Assembly (NCBI GenBank): GCA_028456385.1
Contig: JALNQF010000276.1
Span: 1 to 55,409, forward strand
Origin: Ophiosphaerella korrae
Taxonomy: Eukaryota > Ascomycota > Dothideomycetes > Pleosporales > Phaeosphaeriaceae
DNA length: 55,409 nt
Reading direction: 5' to 3'
The notes below the pieces were generated by a model. That model saw only the letters and a list, made by a program, of their open reading frames with translations, was not told the DNA's origin and made no database searches. Positions 37,780 through 49,200 of this stretch are shown piece after piece. Position numbers and translations under genes: made by a program. Within the stretch, counting starts at the first letter, position 1, and the number at the start of each line of letters is the position of its first letter.

Positions 37780-40700
37780 TATAATAGTAGAAAGTTTAAC
37801 TAGAAAAATAGCTAAGGTACCTATAAGTAGTTATAAGTTAGACAATATAGATTAGAAGGATATTAAGAACTATATAAATAACCTAATCTCTAAGAAGGAA
37901 GATATAAAAATAGTAATTAATACCCTAGAAACCTAGAATAAAGAACTTTAAGAACACGTAAAATAGAATAAGGCCTAGATTAAAGCTATTATAGAAGAAT
38001 AAAACTAAATAGAACTAATTATATAATACTTAGAAATAAGTACAATAAAGAAACTACTAAAGATACTTGTCTTTAAGAAGTTTAATAGAATAAAAGAGAA
38101 ATTAAGACTTTTTATAGCTTTAGTATATCTCTAAATAGATATACAAGTACTATACTTTAATATAGAAGAAAAGAAAGTAATATATATTAGACTATATCTT
38201 AAAGAAGACATAATAAGATAGTATAAACTATACTAGACTAACTATATAATATACTCTCTAATAACTTAGAAAGATAAGACTAGAGCTATCTTTAGATATT
38301 ATAAATACTTTACTAAATAAATAAGAGTAGTATTTAGAGATATAGATATTACCTAATAAGCTAAAGAGAGACTTAAAAGACTTATACAAAGTAAGAGTAT
38401 GCTAGAATATATATTATAGTTTAAATAACTAATATAAAATATAGAATAAAATAAATTAGCTCTAATATTATAATTTAAACAAAGACTAAACTCTAAAATT
38501 TAATATAAAATAATCTATATAGAGAAACTATAAATACTAGAAGCCTTAAAATAATAGGTAATCTAAATTAATAATAATCTTCGAGAATAGAAGAAGAATA
38601 AATATAGAGGTTACACCTAGAACTATAATAAAGGAGACCTTATAGTCCTTAATATAAACAAAGATAAGAAGAAAAAAAAAATAAAGACTTTACGTACTTT
38701 AACTATAGTAAACTAGGCTACTATATAAAGAACTACTAATTAAAGTTAAAGAAAGATATAGTATATTATAAATATAAGAAACTAAGATACTTTGTAAAAG
38801 ACTATAGAAGTAAAGACTTAAAGAAAGAAACTTAGTTAAAGATAACTAAGAAAAAGAAAGAAGTACTATAAGTATAAGCTAAACCTTAGAAAAAAGTAGC
38901 TAGGAGTAAAGAAGTACAATACGTAATACTCTACTAAACCTTTTATTATAATAACAACTACTATATATATCTTTTTAGTAAGTAGGGAGTAGTATAGTTC
39001 TTATAGAAATAGAGATATAGAGTAGCTATAATAAAGGAGAGAATAAAAGTATAGCTAGAAGAAATAGTATACGTAATAGACTTACTAATAGAAGACTTAG
39101 AAAAGGAAGAACCCTTAGAACTATTAATCTAGGCTAAAGGACTAGTACTAGATAAAGAAACTACTATAGCTACTTCTAAAGAACTATAAGAAAGTAAGAA
39201 ATAAGTAAGTATAAGAAGTATAGAATACGCTTAGCTAATAATATATAGCTATAATAGCTTTATAATAATAGATATAGAAGAACGAAATAAAGAATAGAGA
39301 TTTATTTAAATATACTTAATAGTTATAAGTATAGAAAAAGCGTATAAAGACTAGAAAGAACGTAATCCTAAAGAAATAAAGTTTATACTATTCTAAGAAT
39401 AAATAAAGTAATATATAGTTATAGTAAGAAGAATACCTATATAAAAAGAATAGTAATACCTTATAAGAAAAACGTAATAGATTAATAAAGCCTATACACT
39501 AAGAGTACTAGTAGTATACTATATTCTAACAATAAATATACCTAGTAAAAGTAAGTACTAGAAAGAGGATAACAAAATAAGAAACCTAAAATATTTAGTA
39601 TACTTTAAAGTATTATAGATATTATACCTAGATAAGAATTATATTATATATAGAAACCCTAAAGTAAATAATAATATATAGCTTATAAGAAGAAAAGGCT
39701 ATAACTATATAAAGGTAATCCTAGTAGAAGATATCTAAGGATAAGAAATAACTTTAGAAGATAGATACGTAGTAGTAAGACCTAGATCTAAACTATTAAA
39801 GAAATGCGTCTAAGGAAGACTATAGTATAAATACACGTATAATAAATATCTAAAATATAATAAATATAAACTTAAAATAGAGCTATAGCCTTAGAAAGAT
39901 AGATAATTTATAAAGTTACTTAAGTAAGAAAGACTAGAAAGCGTAAGAAGCCTATATATTACAAAAATAAGTATATACTAAGAGAAGAAAGTATAACTAA
40001 TAATTAATAGTAGAGCTATAAAGAACTTTATATTAAAGAAGTTTATAGAAATATAAGGAATAAAGTATACTATAAAGAAATACCTTTAATAACTAAGTAT
40101 AATTAAAGGAAAACTATTTTAGGAACCTATTAGGTTTAAAATAGTTCTCTCTATATTAGAACTAGAAGGAATAATAATTAAAAATATAGTTATAGATATA
40201 ACGATAATTAATAATAAACAAGATATAATATTAGGTATACTATAGTTATAGATAACTAACTTATATATTAATTAGAGAATAAGAAAAATTAACTACTATA
40301 GGATAGATATATTAAAGGCTAATATAAGCACCTATAAAAGAGAATTTCCTAAAGAATATAAGAAATAGGAAAAATAGCTTATAGAGCTAGAAGATTATCT
40401 TCTAGAATATTAACTATAGGACTTAGCAATAGAAATTAAGAAAGATAAAGACGTAAGATAGAGCCTAGTCTACTAAAAAATAGAAAAAGAATCTAAGATT
40501 AAATAAATATTTATCTAAGAAGTAATAAAAAAAGAATAAATAAGATAGTCTAAATCTTTAGTAGTATATAGACTTATATTTATAGATAAAAAGGGAATAA
40601 GTAATAAAAGGCCCTATATAGATTTTAGGAAAACTAATATAATTATAAATAAAAACTAATACTTACTACTATAAATAGATAAAATATAAAATAGACAATA

Positions 40701-43215
40701 AAGAGTAAAAATCTTTACTAAACTAGATATCTAGAATATATATTATTAGATTAGAATTAAGAAAAGAGATAAATAGAAAATAATATTTAGAATATAGTAT
40801 AGACTATATAAGTATTTAGTTATACTATTTAGTTTAATAAACGTACTAGTAGTATTCTAAGAACAAATTAATATAGTACTAAGAGAGTACTTAGATATAT
40901 TTATATTTATATACCTAGACGATATCCTTATATTCTTAGAAATAGAGGAAGAATATATATAATACGTATATAAAGTACTAGAGAGACTAGTAGAAAATAA
41001 ACTATTTCTTAAGATAAAAAATACAAATTCTATATAAAAGAAATAGACTTCCTTAGATTTATTATTAAACTAGGAAAAATTAAGATTAACCTAGAAAAGA
41101 TTAGATTAATTAATAAATAGCTAACACTAAGAAACTTAAAAGAGGTATAATAATTTTATAGGCTAGCTAACTTTTATAGAAAGTTAATAATAAGATAGTT
41201 TAAAGATATAAAACTAATAACAAGACTTATAAAAAAAGATACACTATTTAAATAGATAAAGGAATATAATAAAGGATTTAAAAAGATTAAAAAAAAGTTT
41301 ATAGAAAACCTAGTTATTAGAATATATAACCTAGACCTACTAGTAATAGTAAAAATAGATATATTTAACTTAGTCTATAGAATAGCACTAATACAAGAAG
41401 ATCTAGAGACTAAAAAGGAATACTTAGTTAAATACTTCTCTAAAAAGATAAAAATAGTAGAACTTAATTACTTAATCTATAACAAAGAGATACTAGTAAT
41501 TTATAAAGTAGTTAAGTAATAGAGAGTATACTTACAAAGAATAAAGTATTAGATAAAAGTCTATATAGACTATAAGAATCTTACAAGATTTATAATAAAT
41601 AAAGAATTATTATAATAATATATAAGATAGTAAGAATTCTTATTAATATTTAATATAGAAATTATATATATAAAAGAGAAAGATAACTAATCTATAGACG
41701 CCCTTAGTAGAAGACTAGACTTATAAGAAGAAGTAAGCACTACTAGTATAGTTCTAGTTAAGAATAAAGAAAGATACTTAGTCTTAAATATACCTAAAAT
41801 AGCTACAATACTTAAAAGAATAAGTAGTAAGCTAAATAAATAGATTTAGAAAGTAATATAAAAAGTACCTAAAGAAATAAAAAGACTAGAAACCTAAGAA
41901 GGATTTATATAGGCTTATAGAAGAATATATATTCTAAGAAAGATTTAAAGAGAATTTATATAATAATTCTACAAATTACTAGTATATAGTTACTAAGGTA
42001 TTAAAAAAATATTAGATAGACTACTAAGAGACTACTATATCCTAAAAGTAAGATAATTAGTAATAGAAGTACTATAAGACTATATAGAATACTACAAGAA
42101 TAAATATAGTAGATACATACTATATAAGATACTATAACTAGTAGAAGTACTAGAATAACTATAGAGAGTTATTATAATAGACTTTATTATAAAGTTACTT
42201 AAGTCTAAAGACCTAATATTAGGAATTAAGTATAATAGAATTCTTATAATAGTAGATAAACTTATAAAGTATATATACTTCTAACTATATAAAGAAAAAA
42301 GTAGGATAGAAGTTACTATACACTAGGTTCTAGGAACTATAATTAGTTAATATAGACTACTAGATAAAATTATTATAAATAGAGATATATAATTTATATT
42401 AAAACTATAAGAAATAATAATAGCGTAATTAGGAATTAAATATATAATATCTATAGTATATTACCTATAGATAGATAGATAGTTAGAACGAATAAATTAG
42501 ATAGTAGAATAGTACTTAAGATACTACCTTAACTATAACTAGAATAATTAGGTATAACTACTACTTATAGCACAGCTAGTATATAATAGCGTAAAGAGTA
42601 AAGTAATAAGAGTATTACCTTTCTTTATAAACTATAGATTTAAACCTAATATATATTAGATACTAAGGAATTAGATATCTTAGTCTCTAAGAAGAGAAAA
42701 CTTTACTAAAAGACTTAAAGATATATATAACTAACTAAGATAGGACGTAGAATTCCTATACAATTAAATAGTAAAGTACTATAATAAGAAGTATAAAGAA
42801 GGACCCTAATTTAAAAAGAGAAAAAAAGTATAGTTAGTATAAAAAAATATTAAGAGTAAGTAACTAAGTTTAAAACTAGACTACGTTAAGATAAGACTAT
42901 ATAAAATAGAGAAGGAAGTTATACTAGTTATATTTAAATTAAAGTTACTAAATAAAATAAAGATATACCTAACTTTCTACGTAGCGCTACTTAAGATAGT
43001 ACTATAAAACGTAGAACTACTAGTATATAAAGTAGATACGTATAGAGAATAAAAGGAGTAAGAAGTTAAAAAAATCCTAGTATACTAGTTCTATAATAGA
43101 AGAAACTACTACTTAGTAGAATAGATAAGTATAGATAAAAAAGGAGAACTATAAGAAAAAATATAAGAACTAGAGGATAATCTTAATTACTTTAAGAAAC
43201 TAAAAGAGTTCTAAA
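37780..43215 (+). pseudogene. Element I gag-pol (RIP-dead, YLDD intact)
   Basis: Plus-strand polyprotein. Gag capsid is at about 38060-38580, with two knuckles at about 38690-38820 (cysteines as tyrosine). Protease is at about 39985-40310 (LIINSRAI.NFILKKFIE, then DIILGIL). RT is at about 40540-41150 with intact YLDDILIF at 40912-40935. RNase H is at about 41340-41720 (IDALSRRLDL) and integrase at about 41960-42860 (second catalytic block NRDI, mutated from DRDV). The chromodomain is at 43072-43214 (EVKKILVY.FYNRRNYYLVE.ISID). The protein would make particles, copy RNA and insert cDNA. Stops in all domains make it inactive. Confidence 0.9.
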
Positions 43216-43888
43216 GTTAAAACTTTCTAGAACGCCTAGTAGTAAACTAAAAGAACTAATATTACTACTAATAGATAGAGAGATAATAAGAACGTCTAAT
43301 ATAAGATCTACTATAATAAACGCCTTATCTAAGTCTAGCTTAGCTTCTAGAGCTACTAACTATTTAGCTAATTTCTTATTATTTAAGGCCTTTATCTTAT
43401 AAAGATAAGAGAGATAAGCTTAATTCTCTACTAGCTTACTCTACGCAAGCTCTTAGATTTACTTACGCTTAGCTTTAGCCTCTATAATTTAAGATAGTAA
43501 TTTCTCTTAAGTCTAGTTAATAGCTTTCTCTATTATTATTAAGCTTAAACGTAAGAATAAGTATAATAAACGTATACTTAGAAAGAAAGACACTAGATAT
43601 ATTATAAGAACTATATTTATTTGTATAAATATACGCTTTATAAGCTCTACTATTATTTATAGAAATAATATAAGGAAGAGATTTAGGGTTTAATTTAGGA
43701 GAAGTATAATAAGAACAAGGAAATATTTTAATACTATTACGCAATACGTAATTAGTAAGAAGATAGTAATAATATATAGATAAAATAAGTATAAGAGAGG
43801 ATAAAGAACTCTATATTAATAAAGGAACTAGTCTAATAACTCTAGCTCTAGAATAGATAAACTAAGACCTATCTAAAAGGGGAGATAG
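43216..43888 (+). other. Element I 3' region with polypurine tract
   Basis: Non-pol region between the chromodomain and the 3' LTR, ending in a G-rich polypurine tract (43875-43888). On the opposite strand lies the family antisense frame (43230-43560). Just upstream of it, 43517-43744 on the minus strand has the only stop-free stretch of 75 codons in the window. Its sequence is matched in element B only as far as DNA homology predicts, so I do not call it a gene. Confidence 0.7.
43230..43560 (-). pseudogene. Antisense reading frame in 3' region of I
   Basis: Minus-strand counterpart of the frames in B, H, A and J. Pieces such as ALNNKKLAK, LVALEAKLDLDKA and IEAKAK are visible with RIP-type stops between them. 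No domain recognised. Confidence 0.45.
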
Positions 43889-44314
43889 TATTATAGGTAT
43901 AATAGAAGAAATTAAAATAGAACTAATTAATCCTAACTTAGACGTTAAAGGAATATAAGACAAGTAAAGTAATAATCTTAATTAAGAGGCTATATATAAT
44001 TAGGATACCTAGGGCAATCTATAATCTATAGACTCTTAGTATTAATAGATTATAGATTAGGCTAATCTACAATCTACTAGTCTTAGTAACTATAGATTAT
44101 AGATTATAGTAAGTATATAGTTAGTAGGATACGTATTATTAGGATAGTATTAGTAATTTAATCCTCTAACTATAGAACGCTAGTACAAGATAGTTGTAAA
44201 ACATCTTCTACTATTTATAAGTTATTATAGATCCTAACATAAGCTTTTATTATTAACTCTTAATCTACTAACTTCTAATAGCTACTTATAGTTAATAATA
44301 GGAAGCCTATTATA
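43889..44314 (+). repeat. Element I 3' LTR
   Basis: 426 bp, paired with 37297-37722 and followed by ttctc (44315-44319). Confidence 0.95.
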
Positions 44315-44319
44315 TTCTC

Positions 44320-45680
44320 CTTCTAAGTCTTCTATTAGTAGGTCTATTATATATACTATTTCTTTTAGCTATACTTTTATTCTACTTTCCTTTATTATAG
44401 CTACTCTATATCTCTATTTCTATAAAAACTATACTACTCCTTATTTACTAGAAAGATATATATAGTAGTTGTTATTATAATAAAAGGTCTAATAAAGTAT
44501 TATATATTATACTTTTTTACTCCTAGCTACTTTCTCTTAAGGTTTAGCTTATACTTGTAGTACTTCTTTCTTTTTCTTAGTTATTTTTAACTAAGTCTCT
44601 TTCTTTAAGTCCTTACTTCTATAGTCTTTTATAAAGTATCTTAGTTTCCTATATTTATAGTATACTATATCCTTCTTCTTTTATAATTAGTAGTCTTTTA
44701 CGTAGTAGCCTTTTTTACTATAGTTAAAGTATATAAAGTCTTTATTCTTTTTTCTTTTCTTATCTTTATTTATATTAAAGATTATAGAGTCTTTCTTATT
44801 ATAGTTCTAGGTGTAACCTCTATATTTATTCTTCTTCTATTCTTAAAAGTTATTATCTATTTAGATTACTTACTATTTTAAAGCTTCTAGTATTTATAGT
44901 TTTTCTATATAGATTATTTTATATTGTATTTTAGAGTTTAGTCCTTATTTAAATCGTAATATTAAGGCTAACTTATTCTATTCTATATTCTAAGATAGTT
45001 ATTTAAACTATAATATATATTTAGGAATACTCTAATTTTATATAAGCTTTTCTAGCTACTCTTTAGCTTATTTAGTAACGCCTATATCTTTAAATACTAC
45101 TCTTATTTGTTTAGTAAAGTATTTATAACTTCTAAAAATAGCTCTTGTTTTATCTTTCTAGGTTATTAGAGAGTATATTATATAGTCTATCTAGTAAAGT
45201 TTATACTATCTTATTACGTCTTCTTTAAAGTGTAATCTAATATATATTACCTTTTTTTCTTCTATATTAAAGTGTAGTACTTATATATCTATCTAAAGTT
45301 ATACTAATATAATAAAAGGTCTTAGTTTCTTTCTTATTCTATTAAACTTCTTAAGTATAAGTATCTTTAGTAGTTTTTTATTATACTTATCTCTAGGCAT
45401 TATATAATTAGTTCTATTTAGTTTTATCTTTTAATAATAGCTTTAATCTAGGCCTTGTTCTATTTTGCGTGTTCCTAAAGTTCTCTATTCTAGGTTTCTA
45501 GGGCGTTAATTACTATTTTTATATCTTCTTTCTTAGAGATTAAGTTGTTTATATAGTTTTTAATATCCTTCTATACTATATTATCTAACTTATAACTACT
45601 TATAGGTACTTTAGCTACTTTCTTAGTTACACTTTCTACTATTATATTAGCTAGACTATATACTACTTACGCTTTACTTC
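44320..45680 (-). pseudogene. Element H gag and zinc knuckles (RIP-dead)
   Basis: 5' part of the H polyprotein, separated from pol by element I. On the minus strand from the right: an N-terminal helical region (about 45620-45420), capsid (about 45400-44880) with a K.RPFI..L..KIDIQVLY-like start, and two CCHC knuckles at about 44770-44640 whose cysteines read as tyrosines. It corresponds to 48130-49120 in element J. Capsid and nucleocapsid would build the particle and bind RNA. Confidence 0.86.
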
Positions 45681-45703
45681 TTGTAATAACTAGATTAGCA
45701 AGG

Positions 45704-46200
45704 TATAATAGGTCTCCTATTATTAACTATAAGTACTTGTATTAAAGAAGCTAGTAGATTATAAGGTAATAACAAAAGCTTATATAAAGATCTATAATAA
45801 CTATAAATAATAAAAGATATTTTATAACTATATTATATTAGTGTTCTAGAGTTAAAGGATTAAATTACTAATACTATCCTAATAATACGTATCCTTACTA
45901 ACTATATACCTAGGCTCCTTAGTTAGCTTTGTACTTTGTATTTACTAAGATCGCGAATTACAAATTTATTACGTACTTAGCTTTATACTTTATATTTACT
46001 AAGATTATAAATTATAAATTTATTACGTACTTAGCTTTATACTTTGTATTTACTAAGATCGCGAATTACAAATTTGTTACGTGTCTCTATTGTAGTTAGT
46101 CTCCTAGCCTAGTTTATTTCCCTATAGGTTGTATATATTGTTATTACCTATAGTAAGGCTAATTAGCTCGAATTAGTTTTCTCTTGTTATAGCTATAACA
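45704..46200 (-). repeat. Element H 5' LTR
   Basis: 497 bp, paired with 32035-32531. It ends ...gctataaca and is followed by TSD ctatt (46201-46205). It retains more CpA and CpG than its partner. Confidence 0.95.
45923..46084. repeat. 54-bp unit repeated three times in H 5' LTR
   Basis: Units start at 45923, 45977 and 46031, each beginning ttagcttt. The core actaagatcgcgaattacaa is best preserved in units 1 and 3. Position in the LTR is consistent with a promoter-proximal module, but function is unknown. Confidence 0.95.
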
Positions 46201-46205
46201 CTATT

Positions 46206-47040
46206 CTTAGAAGTTATTATTAACTTATATTACCTAACTTTTTAGAGCTCCTAGTATCCTTAGTTTTTCTATCTAAATTAACTTTTAGTAGATATTTAAT
46301 TTTAACTCTTGTTTAAACCTTAATATTAGAGATAGTTTATTCTATTCTATATTTTATAATAGTTGTTTAAACTATAATATATATTCTAGTATACTTTTAT
46401 ATTTTCTAAGCTTTTTAAGCTTTTTTTCTACTTATTAGGTAATATCTATATCCTTAAATACTACTCTTATTTACTTTATAAAGTATTTATAACTTCTAAA
46501 AATAGCTTTTATTTTATCTTTTTATATTCCTAGAGCGTATATAGTATAATCTATCTAGTAAAGTTTAAACTATTTTATTATATCTTCTTTAAAATATATT
46601 CTAATATACGCTACTTTCTTTTTTTTTATATTAAAGTATAGTACTTATATATCTATCTAGAGTTATACTAAAGCTAGAAAAAGTCTTAGCTTCTTTTTAG
46701 TTCTATTAAACTTTTTAAGTATAAGTATCTTAGGTAGCTTTTTTATTATACTTATCTCTAGTCTCTAAGTAATTTATTCTATCTAGTTCTATCTTACTAT
46801 AATAGCTTTAATTTAAACTTTATTTTATTTAACGTACTCTTATAGTTCTTTATTCTATATTTCTAGAGCTTTAATTATTAGTTGTATATCTCTTTTTTTA
46901 GTAATTAAGTTATTTAAATATATTTTAACTACTACCTAGTTAGTTCTATCTAACTTGTAACTACTTAGAGGTACTTTACCTCCTTTCTTAGTTATACTTT
47001 CTACTATTATATTAGCTTAGACTATATACTACTTATACTT
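46206..47040 (-). pseudogene. Element G gag, N-terminal part (RIP-dead)
   Basis: Continuation of G on the right side of element H. On the minus strand, sequence from about 47000 leftward matches the capsid region of the other chromoviruses (B 10740-11500, J 48130-48880), ending at the H insertion before the zinc knuckles, which resume at 32029. It carries the same RIP-type stops. Confidence 0.86.
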
Positions 47041-47069
47041 TACTTCTTCTAATAACTAAATTAGTAAAG

Positions 47070-47526
47070 TATAACAAGGTTACTTATTATTAACTACAAG
47101 TAGCTACTAGAGAAAGTATTAGTAGATTAAAAGTTAATAATAAAAGCTTATATTATAATCTATAATAGGCTTATAAATAATAGAATAATTCCTAATAAGT
47201 AATATTAATATATTATCGCTCTTAGTTAGAGATTAGATTACTAATACTATCTTAATAATACGTATTACTACTAACTATATACTTCTACTAATCTATTAAT
47301 CTATTACTTATATCTAGTCTTAGTAACTATAGATTATAGATTACTAATCTATTAATCTATAATTAGTTTCTATCTATATACTTAATAGATTAAGGGATTA
47401 TATTACGTATCCTAGTTATAAGTAGTTTTTTAATCTAGCTTATTACTCTACTTATCCTATACTTTGTTAGTACTTAAGTTAAGACTAATTAGTTCTATCT
47501 CGATTTCTCTTATTATACTTATAATA
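47070..47526 (-). repeat. Element G 5' LTR
   Basis: 457 bp from tataacaagg to ...acttataata, adjacent to the shared interior start (minus-strand ctttactaatttagttatta at about 47050-47069). The 5 bp beyond it, gctag (47527-47531), are the presumed duplication in K. The partner LTR is outside the window. Confidence 0.85.
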
Positions 47527-47578
47527 GCTAGATTACTTTTAGCTATAAACGTCTCTCTAATACTATAATAACTATACT
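47527..47578 (-). pseudogene. Fragment of K (Fot1/pogo transposase) between G and J
   Basis: A 52-bp remnant. After removal of J and one atact copy, the minus strand continues the transposase frame of 54639-55157 past the first catalytic region into ...VIIVLERRL.LKVI, matching the V-V-T...R-x-K-x-x-Q stretch that follows NFDETGF in Fot1-type transposases. It is cut on the left by element G. Confidence 0.75.
47574..47578. repeat. Target-site duplication atact (left) of element J
   Basis: Identical to 54639-54643. Confidence 0.96.
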
Positions 47579-48039
47579 TGTTATAGACGTAACAAGAGAA
47601 ATCAAGATAGAGCTAATTAATCCTAACTTAGATGCTAACGAAGTATAGGACGAGCGGGGTAACGATCTCGATTAGGAGACTACCTACAACTAGGACACGT
47701 AGTAGTAATCTGTAGTTACGTGCGCACAGATTAGTAGTAATCTGTAGTTACGCACTTCTAGATTAGGGTAATCTGTAGTTACGTACGTATAGATTAGTAG
47801 TAATCTATAAGGTTACATAAATAGATTACTACAAGTATATAGTTAATATAATGCGTATTATTAGGATAGTATTAGCAATTTAATCCTTTAACTATAGAAC
47901 GCTAATACAAGATAGTTGTAAAACATCTTCTATTATTTATAAGTTATTATAGATTATAACCCGAGCTTTTACTATTAACTTGTAATCTACTAATACCTTT
48001 AGAGTACTAGGAAGTTAACTCTAGTAATACCCTATAACA
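47579..48039 (+). repeat. Element J 5' LTR
   Basis: 461 bp with intact TG...CA termini (tgttatagac...cctataaca). It contains a tandem hairpin-rich array at 47701-47815. Confidence 0.96.
47701..47815. repeat. 31-32-bp tandem units in J LTR
   Basis: About three and a half copies of gtagtaatctgtagttacg followed by a short palindrome (tgcgca, acgtacgt) and agatta. Each unit carries aatct and agatt arms that could pair. The equivalent array in the 3' LTR is at about 54300-54415. Confidence 0.85.
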
Positions 48040-48070
48040 CCTTACTAATTTAGTTATTACAAGAAGCGAA
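48040..48070 (+). promoter_or_regulatory. Interior start / candidate primer-binding region of J
   Basis: The first interior bases, ccttactaatttagttatta, are conserved right after the 5' LTR in A, B, G, H, I and J. No canonical TGG follows the LTR directly. If tag at 48051-48053 was TGG before RIP, a tRNA-primed site could start about 11 bases in. The conservation is seen; the primer is not identified. Confidence 0.45.
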
Positions 48071-48129
48071 GCGTAAGTAGCGTACAGTCTAGCTAACACG
48101 ATAGTAGAAAGTTTAACTAAAATAAGTAA

Positions 48130-49200
48130 AGCCCCTAAGAGTAGTTATAAGTCTAATAGCACTATATAAAAAACAATTAAGGACTAAATTAATAATCTAA
48201 TCTTAGACAAAGAAGACATAAAAATAGTAATTAATACTTTAGAAATATAGAACAAGGAACTACAAGATTACGTAAAGTAGAATAAAGTATAGATTAAAGC
48301 TATTATTAAAGGTTAGAATTAGATAGAACTAATTATACAACGTCTAGTAATAAGTGCGACAAAAAAACTACCTAAGATACCTATCCTTAAGAAGTTTAAT
48401 AGAATAAGGGAGAAACTAAGACCTTTTATTACTTTAGTATAACTCTAAATAGATATACAAGTACTATACTTTAATATAGAAGAAAAAAAGGTAATATACA
48501 TTAGGTTGCACCTTAAAGAAGACGCAATAAGATAGTATAAACCTTACTAGATAGATTATACGATATACTCTCTAATAACCTAGAAGAACGAAACTAGAGC
48601 TATTTTTAGAAGTTACAAGTACTTTACTAAATAAATAAGAGTAGTATTTAGGGATATAGACGTTACCTAATAAGCTAAAGAATAGCTAGAAAAGCTTATA
48701 CAAAGTTAAAGTGTTCTAAAGTACGTATTATAGTTTAAATAACTATCCTAGAATATAGAATAAAATAAGTTAGCTTTAATATTACGATTTAAGCAAGGAC
48801 TAAACTCTAAGATCTAATACGAGATAATACACATAGAGAAACTAAGGACACTAGAAGCCCTAAAGTAATAGGTAATACAAATTAATAATAATCTTTAAGA
48901 ATAGAAGAAGAATAAATATAGAGGTTATACCTAGAACTATAATAAAGGAGACCCTATAATCCTTAACGCTAATAAAGATAAAAAGAAAAAGAAGAACAAA
49001 GACTTTACGTACTTTAATTATAGTAAACTAGGCTACTATATAAAAAACTACTAATTATAAAAGAAGAAGGATATAGTATATTATAAATATAAGAAACTAG
49101 GACACTTTGTAAAAGACTATAAAAGTAAAGACCTAAAGAAAGAAACCTAGTTAAAGACGACTAAGAAAAAGAAGGAAGCACTATAAGTATAGGCTAAACC
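48130..49200 (+). pseudogene. Element J gag (RIP-dead)
   Basis: Plus-strand capsid and nucleocapsid. Capsid runs about 48385-48880 (KKFNRIREKLRPFITLV, VIYIRLHLKEDAIR, KNETRAIFRSYKYF), matching the Retrotrans_gag layout. Two CCHC knuckles lie at 49010-49051 and 49079-49120. Every cysteine in both reads tyrosine; the histidine of the second (LGHFVKDY) is intact. Lys-rich linkers precede and separate them. Gag would assemble the particle and bind genomic RNA. The start codon is not identifiable, and RIP stops such as TAG for TGG break the frame. Confidence 0.88.

Larger units (their letters stand above)
37297..44314 (+). mobile_element. Element I: complete chromovirus in H
   Basis: A 7,018-bp plus-strand chromovirus with 426-bp LTRs (37297-37722, 43889-44314), flanked by ttccc / ttctc. 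It interrupts H between the zinc knuckles and the protease. Its LTR belongs to the same subfamily as element B. The interior starts ccttactaatttagttatta and ends in a polypurine tract aaaaggggagatag (43875-43888). It still has an unmutated YLDD motif in RT, unlike every other element here. Confidence 0.94.
32035..46200 (-). mobile_element. Element H: complete chromovirus in G, carrying I, TSD ctatt
   Basis: Minus-strand chromovirus with 497-bp LTRs (45704-46200 is the 5' LTR, 32035-32531 the 3' LTR) and perfect ctatt duplications (32030-32034, 46201-46205) in the gag of element G. Without element I (37297-44314) it is about 7.1 kb. A polypurine tract on the minus strand lies at 32532-32550 (ctaaagaaaagaatag). 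Its LTR carries a distinctive triplicated 54-bp unit not seen in the other elements. Confidence 0.94.
27751..47526 (-). mobile_element. Element G: chromovirus carrying C, an F solo LTR and H
   Basis: Minus-strand chromovirus whose 5' LTR is 47070-47526 and whose gag lies at 46206-47040. The rest of gag and pol continues at 32029 down to 27756 on the far side of element H (32035-46200). At 27751 it is interrupted by element C, so its integrase tail, chromodomain and 3' LTR lie beyond the window. G itself is inserted in the K transposase; the 5 bp after its LTR are gctag (47527-47531). An F-family solo LTR sits within its pre-protease region. Confidence 0.9.

Noticed and set aside
43517..43744. 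75-codon open frame on the minus strand as a protein-coding gene
   Set aside because: It lies in the 3' region of chromovirus I, has no recognised domain and is AT-rich. It is matched in element B only as DNA homology predicts. It is in a different frame from the shared antisense frame. An open stretch of this size is plausible by chance in 55 kb.
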